51,490 nucleotides of DNA from Halocafeteria seosinensis (Eukaryota > Sar > Bigyra > Bicosoecida). Below are positions 9,401-17,519 of the stretch, piece after piece. The stretch lies in the NCBI GenBank assembly GCA_001687465.1, contig LVLI01000564.1, positions 1 through 51,490 on the forward strand. Direction: 5' to 3'. Under the pieces are notes generated by a model, which was not told where the DNA came from, ran no database searches, and saw only the letters and a list, made by a program, of their open reading frames with translations. The number at the start of each line of letters is the position of its first letter. The first letter of the stretch is position 1. The position numbers were made by a program, and so were the translations under genes.

Positions 9401-10343
9401 TATCCCCTGAGGAGTGGCTTTGAAGAATGTGCACTGAACCTCCACTTTTCCCTGCCAAACCTCCAACAACACCACCGGCCCTAAATCCTGTTACTGTTCC
9501 TGTTGAACTGGAATGTTGAGCAAAAACGTTACCACCATTAACACCAGCGGCTTTTCCGCAAATACCTCCGGTGTCATCTCCCTCAATCTGTCCTGTGGAG
9601 CTACAATCCGTAACGGTCACTGTGCCGTTGGAATTTCCCGCTTTCTCTCCAACAATCCCACCAGCATGATCACCAACGATTGACCCCGTAGAATGTGAGT
9701 TCTGTATCACTATTTTCCCGCCGTTTCGTCCACTATTACTGCCGGCAATTCCACCACTCGCTTTCCCTGAAATTTTACCCGTGGAACTACAGCGCTCTAC
9801 TTTGAAGAACTCTTGCCTACCTCTAACAACGAATCCATGATTGATTGCAACACTTCCTCCAATGATATGCACGTTTCTTATCAAAGGGGCGTTGTCGTAA
9901 TCACGGATTTCGTCGCTTACCTCAAACATGCCCTTAAAATCGCCCTCCAGTCCCTCCAGGTTCACTGTGAAATTCTGTCCATCAAAAACTTCCCCGGCTT
10001 TGAGTTTAAAGCGATATGCTCTGTGATAGGTCCATGTTACGTTGCATATTTGATATGTCAGCCTCGTGCCACTGCTCATCTCCTCTTCAATACAGGGGTC
10101 CTCTCGCACTATGGAGTCTACAGATCCATCTCGACAATTCCCATTTGGAGCAAGAAACACCGCAGCGCTTAGTGTGCACGCAGCAAGAACGAAACCTACA
10201 CGGTGATGCGAATTCGCACATCCATAAATACGCCCATGGGAATTGTAAGCATTGCGTCGGAATCGACTTCTGATCTTGCGTTGCTTTTTTCCAGGGCACG
10301 CCGCGTACTGGTAGGTGTTCCGAGCAAGAGACAGTGCTGCCAT
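3477..10343 (-). CDS. Giant multidomain membrane protein: GLUG-type repeats, Cys-rich repeats, multi-TM C-terminus
   Basis: A single uninterrupted frame of 2288 residues from the first ATG (10343). Residues about 49-65 are hydrophobic after a basic N-terminus, a signal peptide or anchor. Residues about 165-550 are many short repeats of the form CxSTGxIxGxxxGGIxG, the GLUG/adhesin style of beta-helical repeat. Residues about 600-760 hold roughly five cysteine repeats (CRECGPGKVPNANQTGC and relatives), like TNFR/ephrin-receptor cysteine modules. A Pro/Ser/Thr stalk (about 765-805) and a long beta-rich ectodomain follow, then an EGF-like cysteine block (about 1545-1700). Eight or nine membrane segments lie at about 1705-2105, including ILIAVWFPEGARQFVLTTSI. 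A 180-residue cytoplasmic tail follows. The layout suggests a surface adhesin, sensor or channel-like receptor. The ligand is unknown. Similar architectures occur in algae and other protists. Confidence 0.85.
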   Translation of the reverse strand: MAALSLARNTYQYAACPGKKQRKIRSRFRRNAYNSHGRIYGCANSHHRVGFVLAACTLSAAVFLAPNGNCRDGSVDSIVREDPCIEEEMSSGTRLTYQICNVTWTYHRAYRFKLKAGEVFDGQNFTVNLEGLEGDFKGMFEVSDEIRDYDNAPLIRNVHIIGGSVAINHGFVVRGRQEFFKVERCSSTGKISGKASGGIAGSNSGRNGGKIVIQNSHSTGSIVGDHAGGIVGEKAGNSNGTVTVTDCSSTGQIEGDDTGGICGKAAGVNGGNVFAQHSSSTGTVTGFRAGGVVGGLAGKSGGSVHILQSHSSGDIGSFDGGLFAGGICGGEAGFNGGEVIVHECHSTGIVKYRSGGILGGEGSGEVRISRSYSTGIIQGKYSGGICGEQFGNTNITKCFSTGEISGEGSGGIIGRNSKSVHIAQCFSRGKIIGDGAGGICGKEGGDVEITDSYSTGNVAVEANNAGGICGGDTGKDGGRVVIKNAYVLSTRSTIMIGKVATDNYVNGGLVDEGAKRVIIENGVHGTSDGITGASFMVGENHGHPSLRLTRNSGNLTVIRGQLYHAEEHGWSCDTWFIPMGDPESTYPQLRTNPQLECRDVIEKCQKCPALQFWNSSSSACEVCPSGNVPTDTQTGCRSCSPHQYATRRDCRCRECGPGKVPNANQTGCRGCHPHQFASMFDFRCKNCGPGKIPNVTQDECQDCMDHQYSTELDSECHECGPGKIPNGNRTDCVQCAPYQFATTLDSECRECRSEKIPNEQQNGCTARPSPTPTSSPSRTATPTCSGTPSRSSSPTFTPTATPSSIHLSSSTEDISSGCGDKHRFNCGTTTFKTAVNVDEGTSAGENVTGGQMNISIQSAHGEEPKLQTACSDSYVGGTELNSLYFGCAERFQKTGLASSIPVQPVMKLISNHSCEGRQANNPSCRQYEYGGSFALQESRREVTRKQLAITAATTTRMRSLESQSGSILLPLQTIILLEGEILLQTSQNFTIAMENVTALSHEGYTLSVEPHKLYIPISRKKDDQENVTKPILFTVASGVKVQWMVPESIHSFTETPDDEVFEDLQGIVALEKNISVKTDSAPAGVTFSSLYVRFFNVEQEPLKTVAVELVLNVTQAKADVETLFVKEAQSVTDSEVQRPFRLLNYGSLGMTWTVELLSSSGNPVNRTDDSWIALSEYSGQTFPMSTSELRLKFSPQNVRQLGGSSAWMRITTDAWINDAPAFDGSLSDSLPHAFQSSETGTGNFWIFVEYVVSSVFTCREYPEVISLRPLQRKSFWLSIVNTERQGIQVSFDQILLEKLNETSLLLMNKSSVLQREVIQPPQGRSNSMQIGKWLRIFPRAFYLSQGATMNVRIVLSYPKQTLSFPVSETKEDGVIKENRNLERGTYDVELGFAVFLQRNGFSYRLAERLVFSHALGAASASTSFAKLEGLTEEVGKTLNGYIQLLDVFGSSPATAQLITKGTCTSDGPLKWKTTHPPLCIFARPSSGHIEPPIEVEYPAATTSGDIISSFAFQLRLQRVGNSSLHIYLGNAPVLSTPALIEVQPEQCVGEGKTIVGGECKCMEGYRGETEECVPCDPGEFQPEPSNTDTCRACAKGYFSEYGSSSCTACPERGMSCSTGVPKLKDGVWCELCVQQELPRHRVIDDAVKHGGANFHECVPTDACEVNATAFVTSCTEGYEGPVCRQCAAGYSKTAGEFCGHCGSTTRNATIVTLSLLIALSVVGGFAYRAHKESTDEGSCQENGDDIACHDGTKSATSQSQLSKQQEALTRNVSLYNIKSFKHALILYIDYLQIASILHTMKISPFKGLSSWFHDATEMSSMNPAQGSAFRCLTGFGPLHVALSTMMTPILVLIAVLVISMLLEARTMTGASYNARWFRTSVWASILLLNLLYMSVAMTAVQSFQTYPKRIYGSERSELDLRLHTNSSSFILLQTVGAITFIVFCVAYPLVQTSYFLWRFSKLRTPREKFNFWKLTGGYQMKSRGFLWEIIVMLRKLMLILIAVWFPEGARQFVLTTSILILSYVQLIHQKPYIEKPIGLLQALLIMVSALNAGLGLIRVGAMKSATSSVGTSTLSHERLDIVVITIQVCFTLATLMVLCYLSPRAMGALNALFLDRLRNVRKYLQSTNCCNQLNYGRCKTILNRSKCQLPSKAFDDCSRTKKNVSTQRRHDVGEDVVKPVGGINPLQFTAISEQSLHDTNASGSFRDTSLEYGPPPNVDSNPRHLPALPMSLGQEENGGQAYLSGGLSSRTNRHALRLSQSENADEKSTMKRTFIPTKPSRRRYLLKE
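8050..8560 (-). repeat. Cysteine-rich tandem repeats (TNFR/ephrin-receptor-like) in the giant protein
   Basis: About five consecutive units of roughly 35 residues follow the pattern C-x2-C-x-P/G-G-x-[IV]-P-N-x(5)-C-x2-C-x2-[HY]-Q-[FY]. The pattern CRECGPGKVPNANQTGC recurs with small changes (CKNCGPGKIPNVTQDEC, CHECGPGKIPNGNRTDC). The array ends at the Ser/Thr/Pro-rich stalk. Confidence 0.8.
8800..9830 (-). repeat. Array of GLUG-type peptide repeats inside the giant protein
   Basis: About a dozen diverged units, each with a Cys/Ser-Ser/His-STG step followed by an aliphatic residue, a short spacer and a GGI(C/V/A)G step. Spacing is about 23-33 residues. Examples are SSTGKISGKASGGIAGSN, HSTGSIVGDHAGGIVGEK and FSTGEISGEGSGGIIGRN. 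The repeats are degenerate at DNA level, so this is an old protein-level array. The inferred structure is a right-handed beta-helix. Confidence 0.75.
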
Positions 10344-11775
10344 CGTCTCCAATTCTGCTTCGTTCCCGTTCAAGCAGATTTTTACTGGTTTATACAATTG
10401 TATCCGATACCACTATCATAGAGACTATCTCAATGACAGTCCTCTGAGAGCAGCTAATGTCGGAACTTAAACGCAAGGACATCAAGGGGAAAAGCAAAGG
10501 GTCGACGGACAACTCCTCTCCATCGATATTATCAATTGTAATAGATTTCATCAATCCATCGAACAATCCCTACGGTACAGAGACGAAAGAACAGACAAAC
10601 CATATGCGCCCGAAATATCCAATTTGGGGCGACATAAACCGGTCAAGTCCGTTCGTTCTTCGACTGACCCCTTCAAGAATGGTGACTCGCTTCGATTTAC
10701 CTACCTACTATTCGGCAACCAAACAAGGGAGAAAGGTGCATACCAGAGATGTAAAATTGTAACACCATGCGCTATAGTGCCTTAAGTGACTGTGCACGCA
10801 CGTGGAGACCACCTGCCTCTGTGGCGGAGTTTGCCGCGGACTCTCAGCCATGGCACGAACAGTCGGCAAGCAAGAATCAGGGGAATGGGCTGCATGCAAC
10901 ACTGCTGGGGTATCGCAAATCATAAATTGTGGATCGGCATTAACTTGTCATACAGGATTGAATGCGGACACGAATTGTTGCGTTAGAACTAAGAATTGAG
11001 CGGAAAATACTGAACCACCAAGTGTATCCAGAAGTGACACATTTTCAAATGAGTGGGGGCGAAAGGAAACGGAGTACGACGTCCATACGATCCAACGTCA
11101 CTCCTTTATGATAAAATTTGTCATCGCCCGCGATTGCGGCTTGTATCGCCTTTCATCGGTCTCGAACTTGCTCGCTAAACCCAATTTCAAGCGAATGCCT
11201 CGGGCAGCCGACCAGTTGCACACATATGTGGTAGTCGTGTAGTGTGCGACGGCCCTCTTCTTTACTACTCGAGGATATCAGGACACCACTGAAACAAATG
11301 AGAATTTGACCGAATAAGTTGGTTATCAATGAACCCACTAAGCACATGAGGAGGGGGCCACTAGATGAGCCGGCGTGAAAGGCAACATGCTGGTAGCTAC
11401 TAATAATCGCGAGGGCATTGCTGGCTCTCGTTTATTTTCAACCGATAGATCTTTAATAACACACAACATAAATTTCTGGACAGGGCCAGTTTGTCGCCTC
11501 GGCAGACACACAGCTCCATTATCTCATACTGTGAGAGCGGTTCCCGAACAATACTGCTGTACCGGGTTAGCCGGTAATGGTGGTTGCAATGCCCAAGCAG
11601 TACAGTCTGCATTGCAACCACCACAGTCATCCAAAAATCAAAGGGTGCAGCACCAGATAAATAGTCGTAGTTTGAACAAAGTATGTGCAACTCAGTAAAC
11701 GACAGGAATGACTTTACCAGCTCCTACGGTCAAAATTGAACCTTAGGAGCAAGCCACGAGCAGCAAGAGCGGCGC
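10344..11775. other. Intergenic region; one doubtful small frame and one hairpin
   Basis: About 1.4 kb upstream of the giant gene and downstream of the first family member. It contains a plus-strand ATG frame at 10457-10762 (101 codons, lysine/serine-rich, no recognised motif, low credibility). It also contains an inverted repeat at 11578-11623. Nothing else stands out. Confidence 0.45.
11578..11623. repeat. Inverted repeat, 15-bp perfect arms
   Basis: Arms TGGTGGTTGCAATGC (11578-11592) and GCATTGCAACCACCA (11609-11623) are perfect reverse complements, separated by 16 nt. The stem could form in RNA or DNA. It lies about 150 bp past the stop of the first family gene, so it may belong to that transcript's 3' region. 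Confidence 0.7.
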
Positions 11776-14319
11776 TCAGCCGCTGGCGTTACCTTTTCTT
11801 TCAAGGAATCCCTGGAGTAACTGAAGCTCTTCATGCGTTTGGAGCAGGTGTGGCTTAATATATGCGTCTTTTCCTGAGCTCGTGGTGACGAAGCGATTCG
11901 ATCTGAATGTCTCCTTAGTTGGATAAAGGTGCACAAGCAATCGAAAAGGGGAATTACCATGATGCTTGGAGAGAGGCAGTGTTTGGGCCCCACCATTTTT
12001 ACCTTTTCGTGAAATGGTTAGGTGCAGCCATGAACCAAAGAGTTCAGCTTTTTCAAGCCGAGGGATTTCTGCCGCAACAGTTTGAGTATCCCTGAAATAG
12101 GAGTGAACGCACTGCGCTGGAAGACCGTCTCTCTCAATGGAAATCCGTACCTTCTCGTTGGGTAATAGTCGATCGCGGCATGCGTCCTGCAGCGTAGGTG
12201 TAGACGAGTTAGAGAGATTAATTCGAATTTCAAGCCGTTCATTCATTAGGGTTTTGCCACCGTAGTCCTTCATACACTCCCGGGGGATAAGACTCGGAAC
12301 TTGTTCCATTGCCAACGTGGTCTCTCTCCCCGAAGGAACACGGTTTTCGCAGGAGGTGCACTTCAGGGAGTCTCCCGAAGGAACGGGATCCAAACGCTTT
12401 GGGATATACTTGGAAAACACTTTAAACGGCGAACTGACGAAACGCTTGTTCAGGTAAGGAACTTCGATCTTTAACCTGAAAGGGAAGTGCCCGGCATAAG
12501 AGCTCAGTGGAAGCGATTTTGGAGCAATCTTGAACTCAATGCATCGACCCCGGTAAATCAGAGGATCAACAATGCAAGGATGGTATACGTCGCTCTTCCC
12601 ATTTACAAATTGGTACTTCCGAGGTTGCTCGTCTATCAAATTAAAAAGCTTCGCTCTCACAGTAAGTGGAGAGGGCAAAGCGGATGTGTCTTCCGAAGTC
12701 ACCCGTTCTTGAGGAAGCGGAACACTTACAGCCATTGGTTTTTCGCATACCACTGCTGCAGTGGAAGTACTGGTATTTGGGTCGATATCAAAGAAGTGTT
12801 CAACCGGTTGGGAATCTGTTGTCGAGCTATCGTCACCGTCCGTCTCCTCAGAACCTGAATCTTGAGAAGCATCACAGCTTGAATCAGACGTGGGTGATAC
12901 AGGTGGGAAATTTTCGTTCCCTTCCTCGTCTGTTTCTGGTTGGGAATTTGTTGTCAAGCTACCGTCCTCTTCCGTCTCCTCGCAATCAGAATCTTGAGGA
13001 ATATCATAACTTGACTCAGATGTGGGTGATAAAGGTAGAAAATTCTCGTTCCATTCCTGGTATGTTTCGTCAGACGGTTGGGAATTTGTTGCTGAGCTAC
13101 CGTCCTCGTCTGCCTCTTCAGAATTTCGAGGAGCATCATAATTTGAATCATAGGCAGGTGAAGCGTTCTCGTTCCCTATCACAGTAATCATAGGCAGTGT
13201 GTATCGAGGGGCATCCGGAAAGGAGGAATTTTCAGAGTCGTCAGATGCGAGTTTTACCGTGCCTTGCCGCTCGCTAGTAGTAAAATTTGCGCCATACGTA
13301 GTCACAGGTGATACAGGAAAGCTGTTGTCTCGACAGAAGGATGCGCAATACTCAACAGAATATTGGTCCGTTGCGTCAGGATAGCAACAGGCATCAAAAC
13401 TTGTCGACGAACTCTCGGAAGGCACAAAGTTCTCCGTGTCTCGCTGCTCCTGCTGCTCGTTTCTACAGTAGTGGGCGGTGCTAGGACGATACTCGTGTAC
13501 TTCAACCCGAGGGGGGCTGTTAGATTTCACTACTGGTGGATTGTCCACGGGTCTGAGCTCATCAAAAGGAATGGTTTCACTATTGAATTCCAATTCCCCA
13601 TTTGCACCATCAGTCATAGGCAAGTATCTCGTGTCTTCATACGAGTATGCCCCTGCATGAAAGTAACCAACATCGGTCGATGAGCTCTCAGAGGGTACAT
13701 AGTTCTCCGTATCCTTGTTGTTCCACTGCTCGTTTCCGTCAAAATGGGTCAGTTCATGCCCTCCATCCATGGCAAAAAAAATACCATGTCTTGGTACATC
13801 TTCGAGTTCATCAAGAGCAGAGGTGGACAAGGAGCCCGAAGACGAATGATCAACAGACGGACGACGTTCCACCAGTGCGGCCGAAGATCTCGGAACTTTG
13901 TAGGCAGAATCGTTCTCCAGAGCTTCATCTGTCGACGCAGCGCGTGGATATTTGGATCGACTCGATGTATCAACGGACTTTGAGCGAAACTCGTCATCAA
14001 GTTCGGTGGGGCACTTTGTAAATGCGGTGTGACGATTCTCAGCACCAGGTAATTTTCCTAGTGGTTGCCGGTAGTCACTGGCACAGGCTCGCGGAGAGGA
14101 ACTCAATTCACCTGATGAATTGCTACCCTGAAGCCTTTTCGGCGATTCTTTCTCCGTCTGGGAGTTGGGTAATGTAGAATCGGAGTGCTGGGAGACACCG
14201 GGAATAGGATCGTGGTACACCCAAGACTCTTCGGGGCTTGTATCCAGCTCCTTCTGAGAACTGGGAAGACTATGAAAAAGGGAATCCGTATCGTTATTTC
14301 CAAATTCGTTTAAGTCCAT
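11776..14319 (-). CDS. Unknown duplicated-domain family, member A
   Basis: 847 residues from the first ATG (14319). This ATG sits 5 nt after a 3' splice site, so the intron lies in the 5' leader. The N-terminal 540 residues are acidic, Ser/Thr-rich and low-complexity, with about three imperfect acidic units near 400-520 (each ending like TTNSQP or TTDSQP). They end in HFFDI and a VSVPLPQE motif. Domain 1 (about 550-640) carries LPLSSYAGHFPFRLKIEVP and SSPFKVFSK. A linker has CTSCENR (CxxC). Domain 2 (about 690-800) carries ERDGLPAQCVHSYF and LPLSKHHGNSPFRLLVHLYP. Domains 1 and 2 share the pattern LPLSxxxGxxPFxLxVxV followed by SxxFxxxS, so they look like an internal duplication. I do not recognise the family. 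A nuclear regulatory role would fit but is not shown. Confidence 0.85.
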   Translation of the reverse strand: MDLNEFGNNDTDSLFHSLPSSQKELDTSPEESWVYHDPIPGVSQHSDSTLPNSQTEKESPKRLQGSNSSGELSSSPRACASDYRQPLGKLPGAENRHTAFTKCPTELDDEFRSKSVDTSSRSKYPRAASTDEALENDSAYKVPRSSAALVERRPSVDHSSSGSLSTSALDELEDVPRHGIFFAMDGGHELTHFDGNEQWNNKDTENYVPSESSSTDVGYFHAGAYSYEDTRYLPMTDGANGELEFNSETIPFDELRPVDNPPVVKSNSPPRVEVHEYRPSTAHYCRNEQQEQRDTENFVPSESSSTSFDACCYPDATDQYSVEYCASFCRDNSFPVSPVTTYGANFTTSERQGTVKLASDDSENSSFPDAPRYTLPMITVIGNENASPAYDSNYDAPRNSEEADEDGSSATNSQPSDETYQEWNENFLPLSPTSESSYDIPQDSDCEETEEDGSLTTNSQPETDEEGNENFPPVSPTSDSSCDASQDSGSEETDGDDSSTTDSQPVEHFFDIDPNTSTSTAAVVCEKPMAVSVPLPQERVTSEDTSALPSPLTVRAKLFNLIDEQPRKYQFVNGKSDVYHPCIVDPLIYRGRCIEFKIAPKSLPLSSYAGHFPFRLKIEVPYLNKRFVSSPFKVFSKYIPKRLDPVPSGDSLKCTSCENRVPSGRETTLAMEQVPSLIPRECMKDYGGKTLMNERLEIRINLSNSSTPTLQDACRDRLLPNEKVRISIERDGLPAQCVHSYFRDTQTVAAEIPRLEKAELFGSWLHLTISRKGKNGGAQTLPLSKHHGNSPFRLLVHLYPTKETFRSNRFVTTSSGKDAYIKPHLLQTHEELQLLQGFLERKGNASG

Positions 14320-14324
14320 GTTTC

Positions 14325-14430
14325 CTGGGACAACAAAGGAGAAGACATACACTATCTGTGCGTGAAGTTGGGAGGCTCAGATCAATTCCGCACCGAGGTA
14401 GCATCTTCGCTCAGCCAGTCGCAGACTTAC
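14325..14430 (-). other. Predicted 5'-leader intron of family member A
   Basis: Donor GTAAGT at 14430 and acceptor CCAG at 14325 flank a 106-nt intron. The exon after it begins GAAAC and then the start ATG. Member B has the same arrangement with a 108-nt intron, which supports both calls. The reading frames on the two sides do not match, so the upstream exon is probably untranslated. Confidence 0.65.
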
Positions 14431-14558
14431 CTAGCAAGTTCTCCCTCACACCAGATACAGCAACACAGGTGTATACTGTAAACAAAATAATACATAAAAC
14501 AACAGCCAATGTAAAAGCAACACAAATCAGCCACAGAAAGTTGGCACACAAGACACGT

Positions 14559-14582
14559 CGTAACACATCCGAAGATGAGACA
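14559..14582 (-). promoter_or_regulatory. 24-nt block identical to one upstream of family member B
   Basis: This block in the probable first (untranslated) exon is identical over 24 nt to 19907-19930, while the flanking sequence has diverged more. It begins GTAACACATCCGAAG on the plus strand. It could be a conserved leader or promoter element, or chance retention after duplication. Confidence 0.6.
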
Positions 14583-15660
14583 ACCACTGCTTGACAATCC
14601 TTTCCGATCCAACATATCTAGTTCGATCCCGACGGGTGGGAAAACCCCGGGGGCTTCCGCCCGCCAGGCTGCCAGCAAGCAGCCTTCCCTGCCGCGAAAC
14701 AAGGTTGAACCCGGCTCTACGGCCCTTCCCACAAACCCTCATACGAGCGAGCGCAAGCCTGCAGCAGCTCCATGGCAAACTGAATTAGATAGCGAAGATA
14801 CGGTCCGGAATGGGGCGTTCTGGATACGCCAGCGCCAGGCTTCAACAAAGCAAAGCCTGCCTGCGCCGTCCCAAGGACTTCAATCTTGCCTGTTACTCCA
14901 ATACCAGGGAGTTTGCCAGCTCGTCGAGGAGCTCTGTGGGTGCTTTCGTCTCGTCATGCCGTGTTTCAGCGTTTCAGCCTGCGCCGTGGCCAGGAAAAGC
15001 GGGTTCCAGCAGGAGGGCTTACGGAGCTACGGAACTCCCCCAGCGCCGCCAGCGGTGGGGGAGGTTAGGGCTGCGCAAGTGACCAACCCGAACATCCCGC
15101 TTGAAGACGTAGATATGGTAGACGATGCTGCATCACTTTTCCTCATTTTGCCCAAGCAGTCCATGAACTCTCAAGGTCCGCGGAAGTAGCGGTAGAATAC
15201 CATCGCTGGATAAGTGAGCGAGCTTCTCAGCGAAGCTCTGGAAGCACAAGAATGGACTGGATGGTCACCTTACCAGTGTTCAGCTGTTCACGATTGGCAC
15301 CAATGTTGGATGGTATAGGCTTGTAAATTTACTTATCCCCAAAAGGAGGAATTCCAGGATTGTAATGAATATATAAAACAGCTTGTTCTCAATTCTCAGT
15401 GTTCTGTGACTACCTGGTGACTTACATACCACGACACGAGCATTACGAAACATTGCCGTACGAGAAGTCGGCATGGTCTTTGTGTTAGTTGGACATGTTT
15501 CCTTAAAGGGAGACGTGCAGTACCGAGCATGAATTACGGTATTGGAACTGTTTTGCGCTTAGAAGGACGATGGCTAACGTCAGTACGTGGCACCATTTGC
15601 ATCTACACTTGATGGGTTTGAGGGCGATATCGTGAGCTGGCAGCTAAAGGATTATTCTGA
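14583..15660. other. Upstream region of member A, related to upstream of member B; no supported gene
   Basis: Parts of 14750-15130 align by eye with 20030-20390. Shared landmarks include GCGAGCGCAAGC, GACTTCAA followed by CTTG or CCTT, CAGGAGGGC, and GCTTGAAGACGTAG. A 204-codon plus-strand open frame crosses the region, but its counterpart at the other copy is not open in the same way. I read this as duplicated non-coding or decayed DNA. The 14630-15060 stretch is more GC-rich than its surroundings. Confidence 0.5.
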
Positions 15661-16878
15661 GTGGTCACAGCCCCGCCAACGACAGAATTACCTTGTGAGT
15701 CAGCAACAGTTGAGCGATTCTGTGCTGCAGAAGTGACACCACCTGACTTGAGGGCGAACAATTACTTTGATGAGAGCGCTGGCGCCAATAGAGGAACGCT
15801 GCACCCCCGACTACTGCCGCGATCAGAAGAGGAACAACAATTGCTACTGCGTCGGAGGATGTCACGTTACTCCCGCGTCGTTGCCGTGAGATGCTCCTCC
15901 AGAGGCTCCACCCTACCCAAGGGGCTCAGCCTCCCGGTCTTGGTACACAAATGTGTGTGTGTCTTGGATCCCAGTGTTTTCTTTATCCAGCGACTCCATG
16001 CCTGCTTCGTTTTTTAACTTATTCGGGTACTCGTCAGAAAATTCTTGGCTGAAAGTCGATTTTCATGTCATTTCCCGCACTTGATTCATATTAATCGACT
16101 GTCACGCCATCTTCCACCATCCACCATCTGCGTCCCCGGTATTGTTCGCTACTACTGCAGTCCGGCGCAAAGTGCCAGGTAGAGGTCACTCACTACGCAC
16201 GAATATACTTGCCAATAGGAAAGGAGAACATCTTTAAGAATGTCTTCAATCTGGGTAATAAAAACAACTCTGCCGAGATTATCGGCATCTTGGCGGGTAA
16301 AACCGTCTGCCAGGTTGTATCTCGGCATTTTGTTTTGGTCGAGACCTATCCCACCCATAGGGGCGTTTTGCACGAGCCAGTGCACTAGAGTAAGTTACAC
16401 CGTAGGCACTGCAACCACAACCTGCACCATCAGCACCGTTGATGTAGGAACACATATTGTCCTCATCCTCAGGCAATCGTCAAAACAGGAGCACCCAACT
16501 CCGGCCGGGACGTCCGCCAAGTACGGAGTGTGTGTATACAATGGCCCACTGCATACCCAGCGAATAGTATTCTCTAAGTTCGGCACAAACGAAGAAAAAG
16601 AGTCACACTTTGACCTGTAGCAACCTTTTGGCAGGCGCAAGAAAGCCCTTGGCTATTAGCAAAGTCGAGAAGCCTCCACCATCAAAGTCGAAATTGGCCG
16701 CGCGTCTTTCGGCTGCGTCCATGATGCAGTTTAGGCACACATTGTCCAGACCGTAGTCATAATAACTGTCTGGTGGGACAGTACAGTATCATGGGCCCGG
16801 GTTCTCGGCATGCCCTTGCACCGTTGCTACGAGAACAATGGGGATGGCGACAAGCAAACGATTTCCCAAGAGCCGCAT
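15661..16878 (-). CDS. Unresolved multi-exon gene or pseudogene, secreted/membrane protein-like
   Basis: Several minus-strand fragments look coding, but I could not build one clean model. An ATG at 16878 starts a good signal peptide (MRLLGNRLLVAIPIVLVATV). An in-frame TGA follows at 16791-16789, and the same frame then continues with YCTVPPDSYYDYG and CLNC. Downstream frames give cysteine-rich SGPLYTHTPYLADVPAGVGC and, after a plausible 3' splice site near 16392, VQNAPMGGIGLDQNKMPRYN and GFTRQDADNLGR, ending at a donor near 16212. Further on, 15855-15760 encodes a transmembrane-like VAIVVPLLIAAVVGGAAFL. Together this suggests a type I membrane or secreted Cys-rich protein. The in-frame TGA could mean a missed intron, a pseudogene, or recoding. 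No family is recognised. Confidence 0.35.
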
Positions 16879-17519
16879 TGTCTTTCTTCCTTTTCTCCAG
16901 AGACTTTTGGATCAAATTTGACCTGCATATAGGTGGAATGTGACTAGTGTAAAGGTGCAGCAACGTAACACAGTAGGTCTTGAGGCACTGCTTTTGGCTC
17001 CAGTTCTGCGACATACACACGATGTATTTCACCACTTACTGTTTCTGTACCAGTACCGGTAAATCGATAAAAGAATACACGGGGCTTGTTTCTTCCATCA
17101 AGTGTCCCTCGTGCAGCGCGGCGTTAACTTGGAACAACCAACAACCCACACTGGTTTCTTTCTTTTCCTGCTGTCGGGTCACTGGTGACTCTTCGGGTGG
17201 GACGGATACAATACATCACCACAAAGTAAGAGCATTTCGTCGTTTGAGCATCCAGATACCATAGCCACTGTATCCCAGAATACTTTACTGAAAATAACAA
17301 GAAGGCAACATCACGTGACATTTGAAGTTTTGAAAGTTGTACAAATGGTACAAAAGTTCACCTGCTATGAGAATCGCATAACATATTAGCGAGCCTTGTG
17401 TGTGTCAAGCTGTGGCTGCGGGGAAGCACGACGGAGTGAAACAGATAGACATTGCTTAGAAGTGACTGGGAGGTAGGTACACACACGCGTGGGCAGAGAG
17501 TCCTGTACAATTTACATTA
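16879..17519. other. Intergenic, nothing recognised
   Basis: 641 bp between the unresolved locus and the end of member B. Short open frames on both strands show no motif. No hairpin or repeat stands out. Confidence 0.45.

Noticed and set aside
14427-14732. Hydrophobic open frame in the first exon of member A, and the similar one at 19783-20061 for B, as a transmembrane leader
   Set aside because: Both leave two bases at the donor, which puts the main frame out of register and leads quickly to a stop; a non-coding leader exon fits better.
14575-15189. 204-codon plus-strand open frame upstream of member A
   Set aside because: The duplicated counterpart upstream of member B is not open in the same frame, so coding constraint is unlikely.
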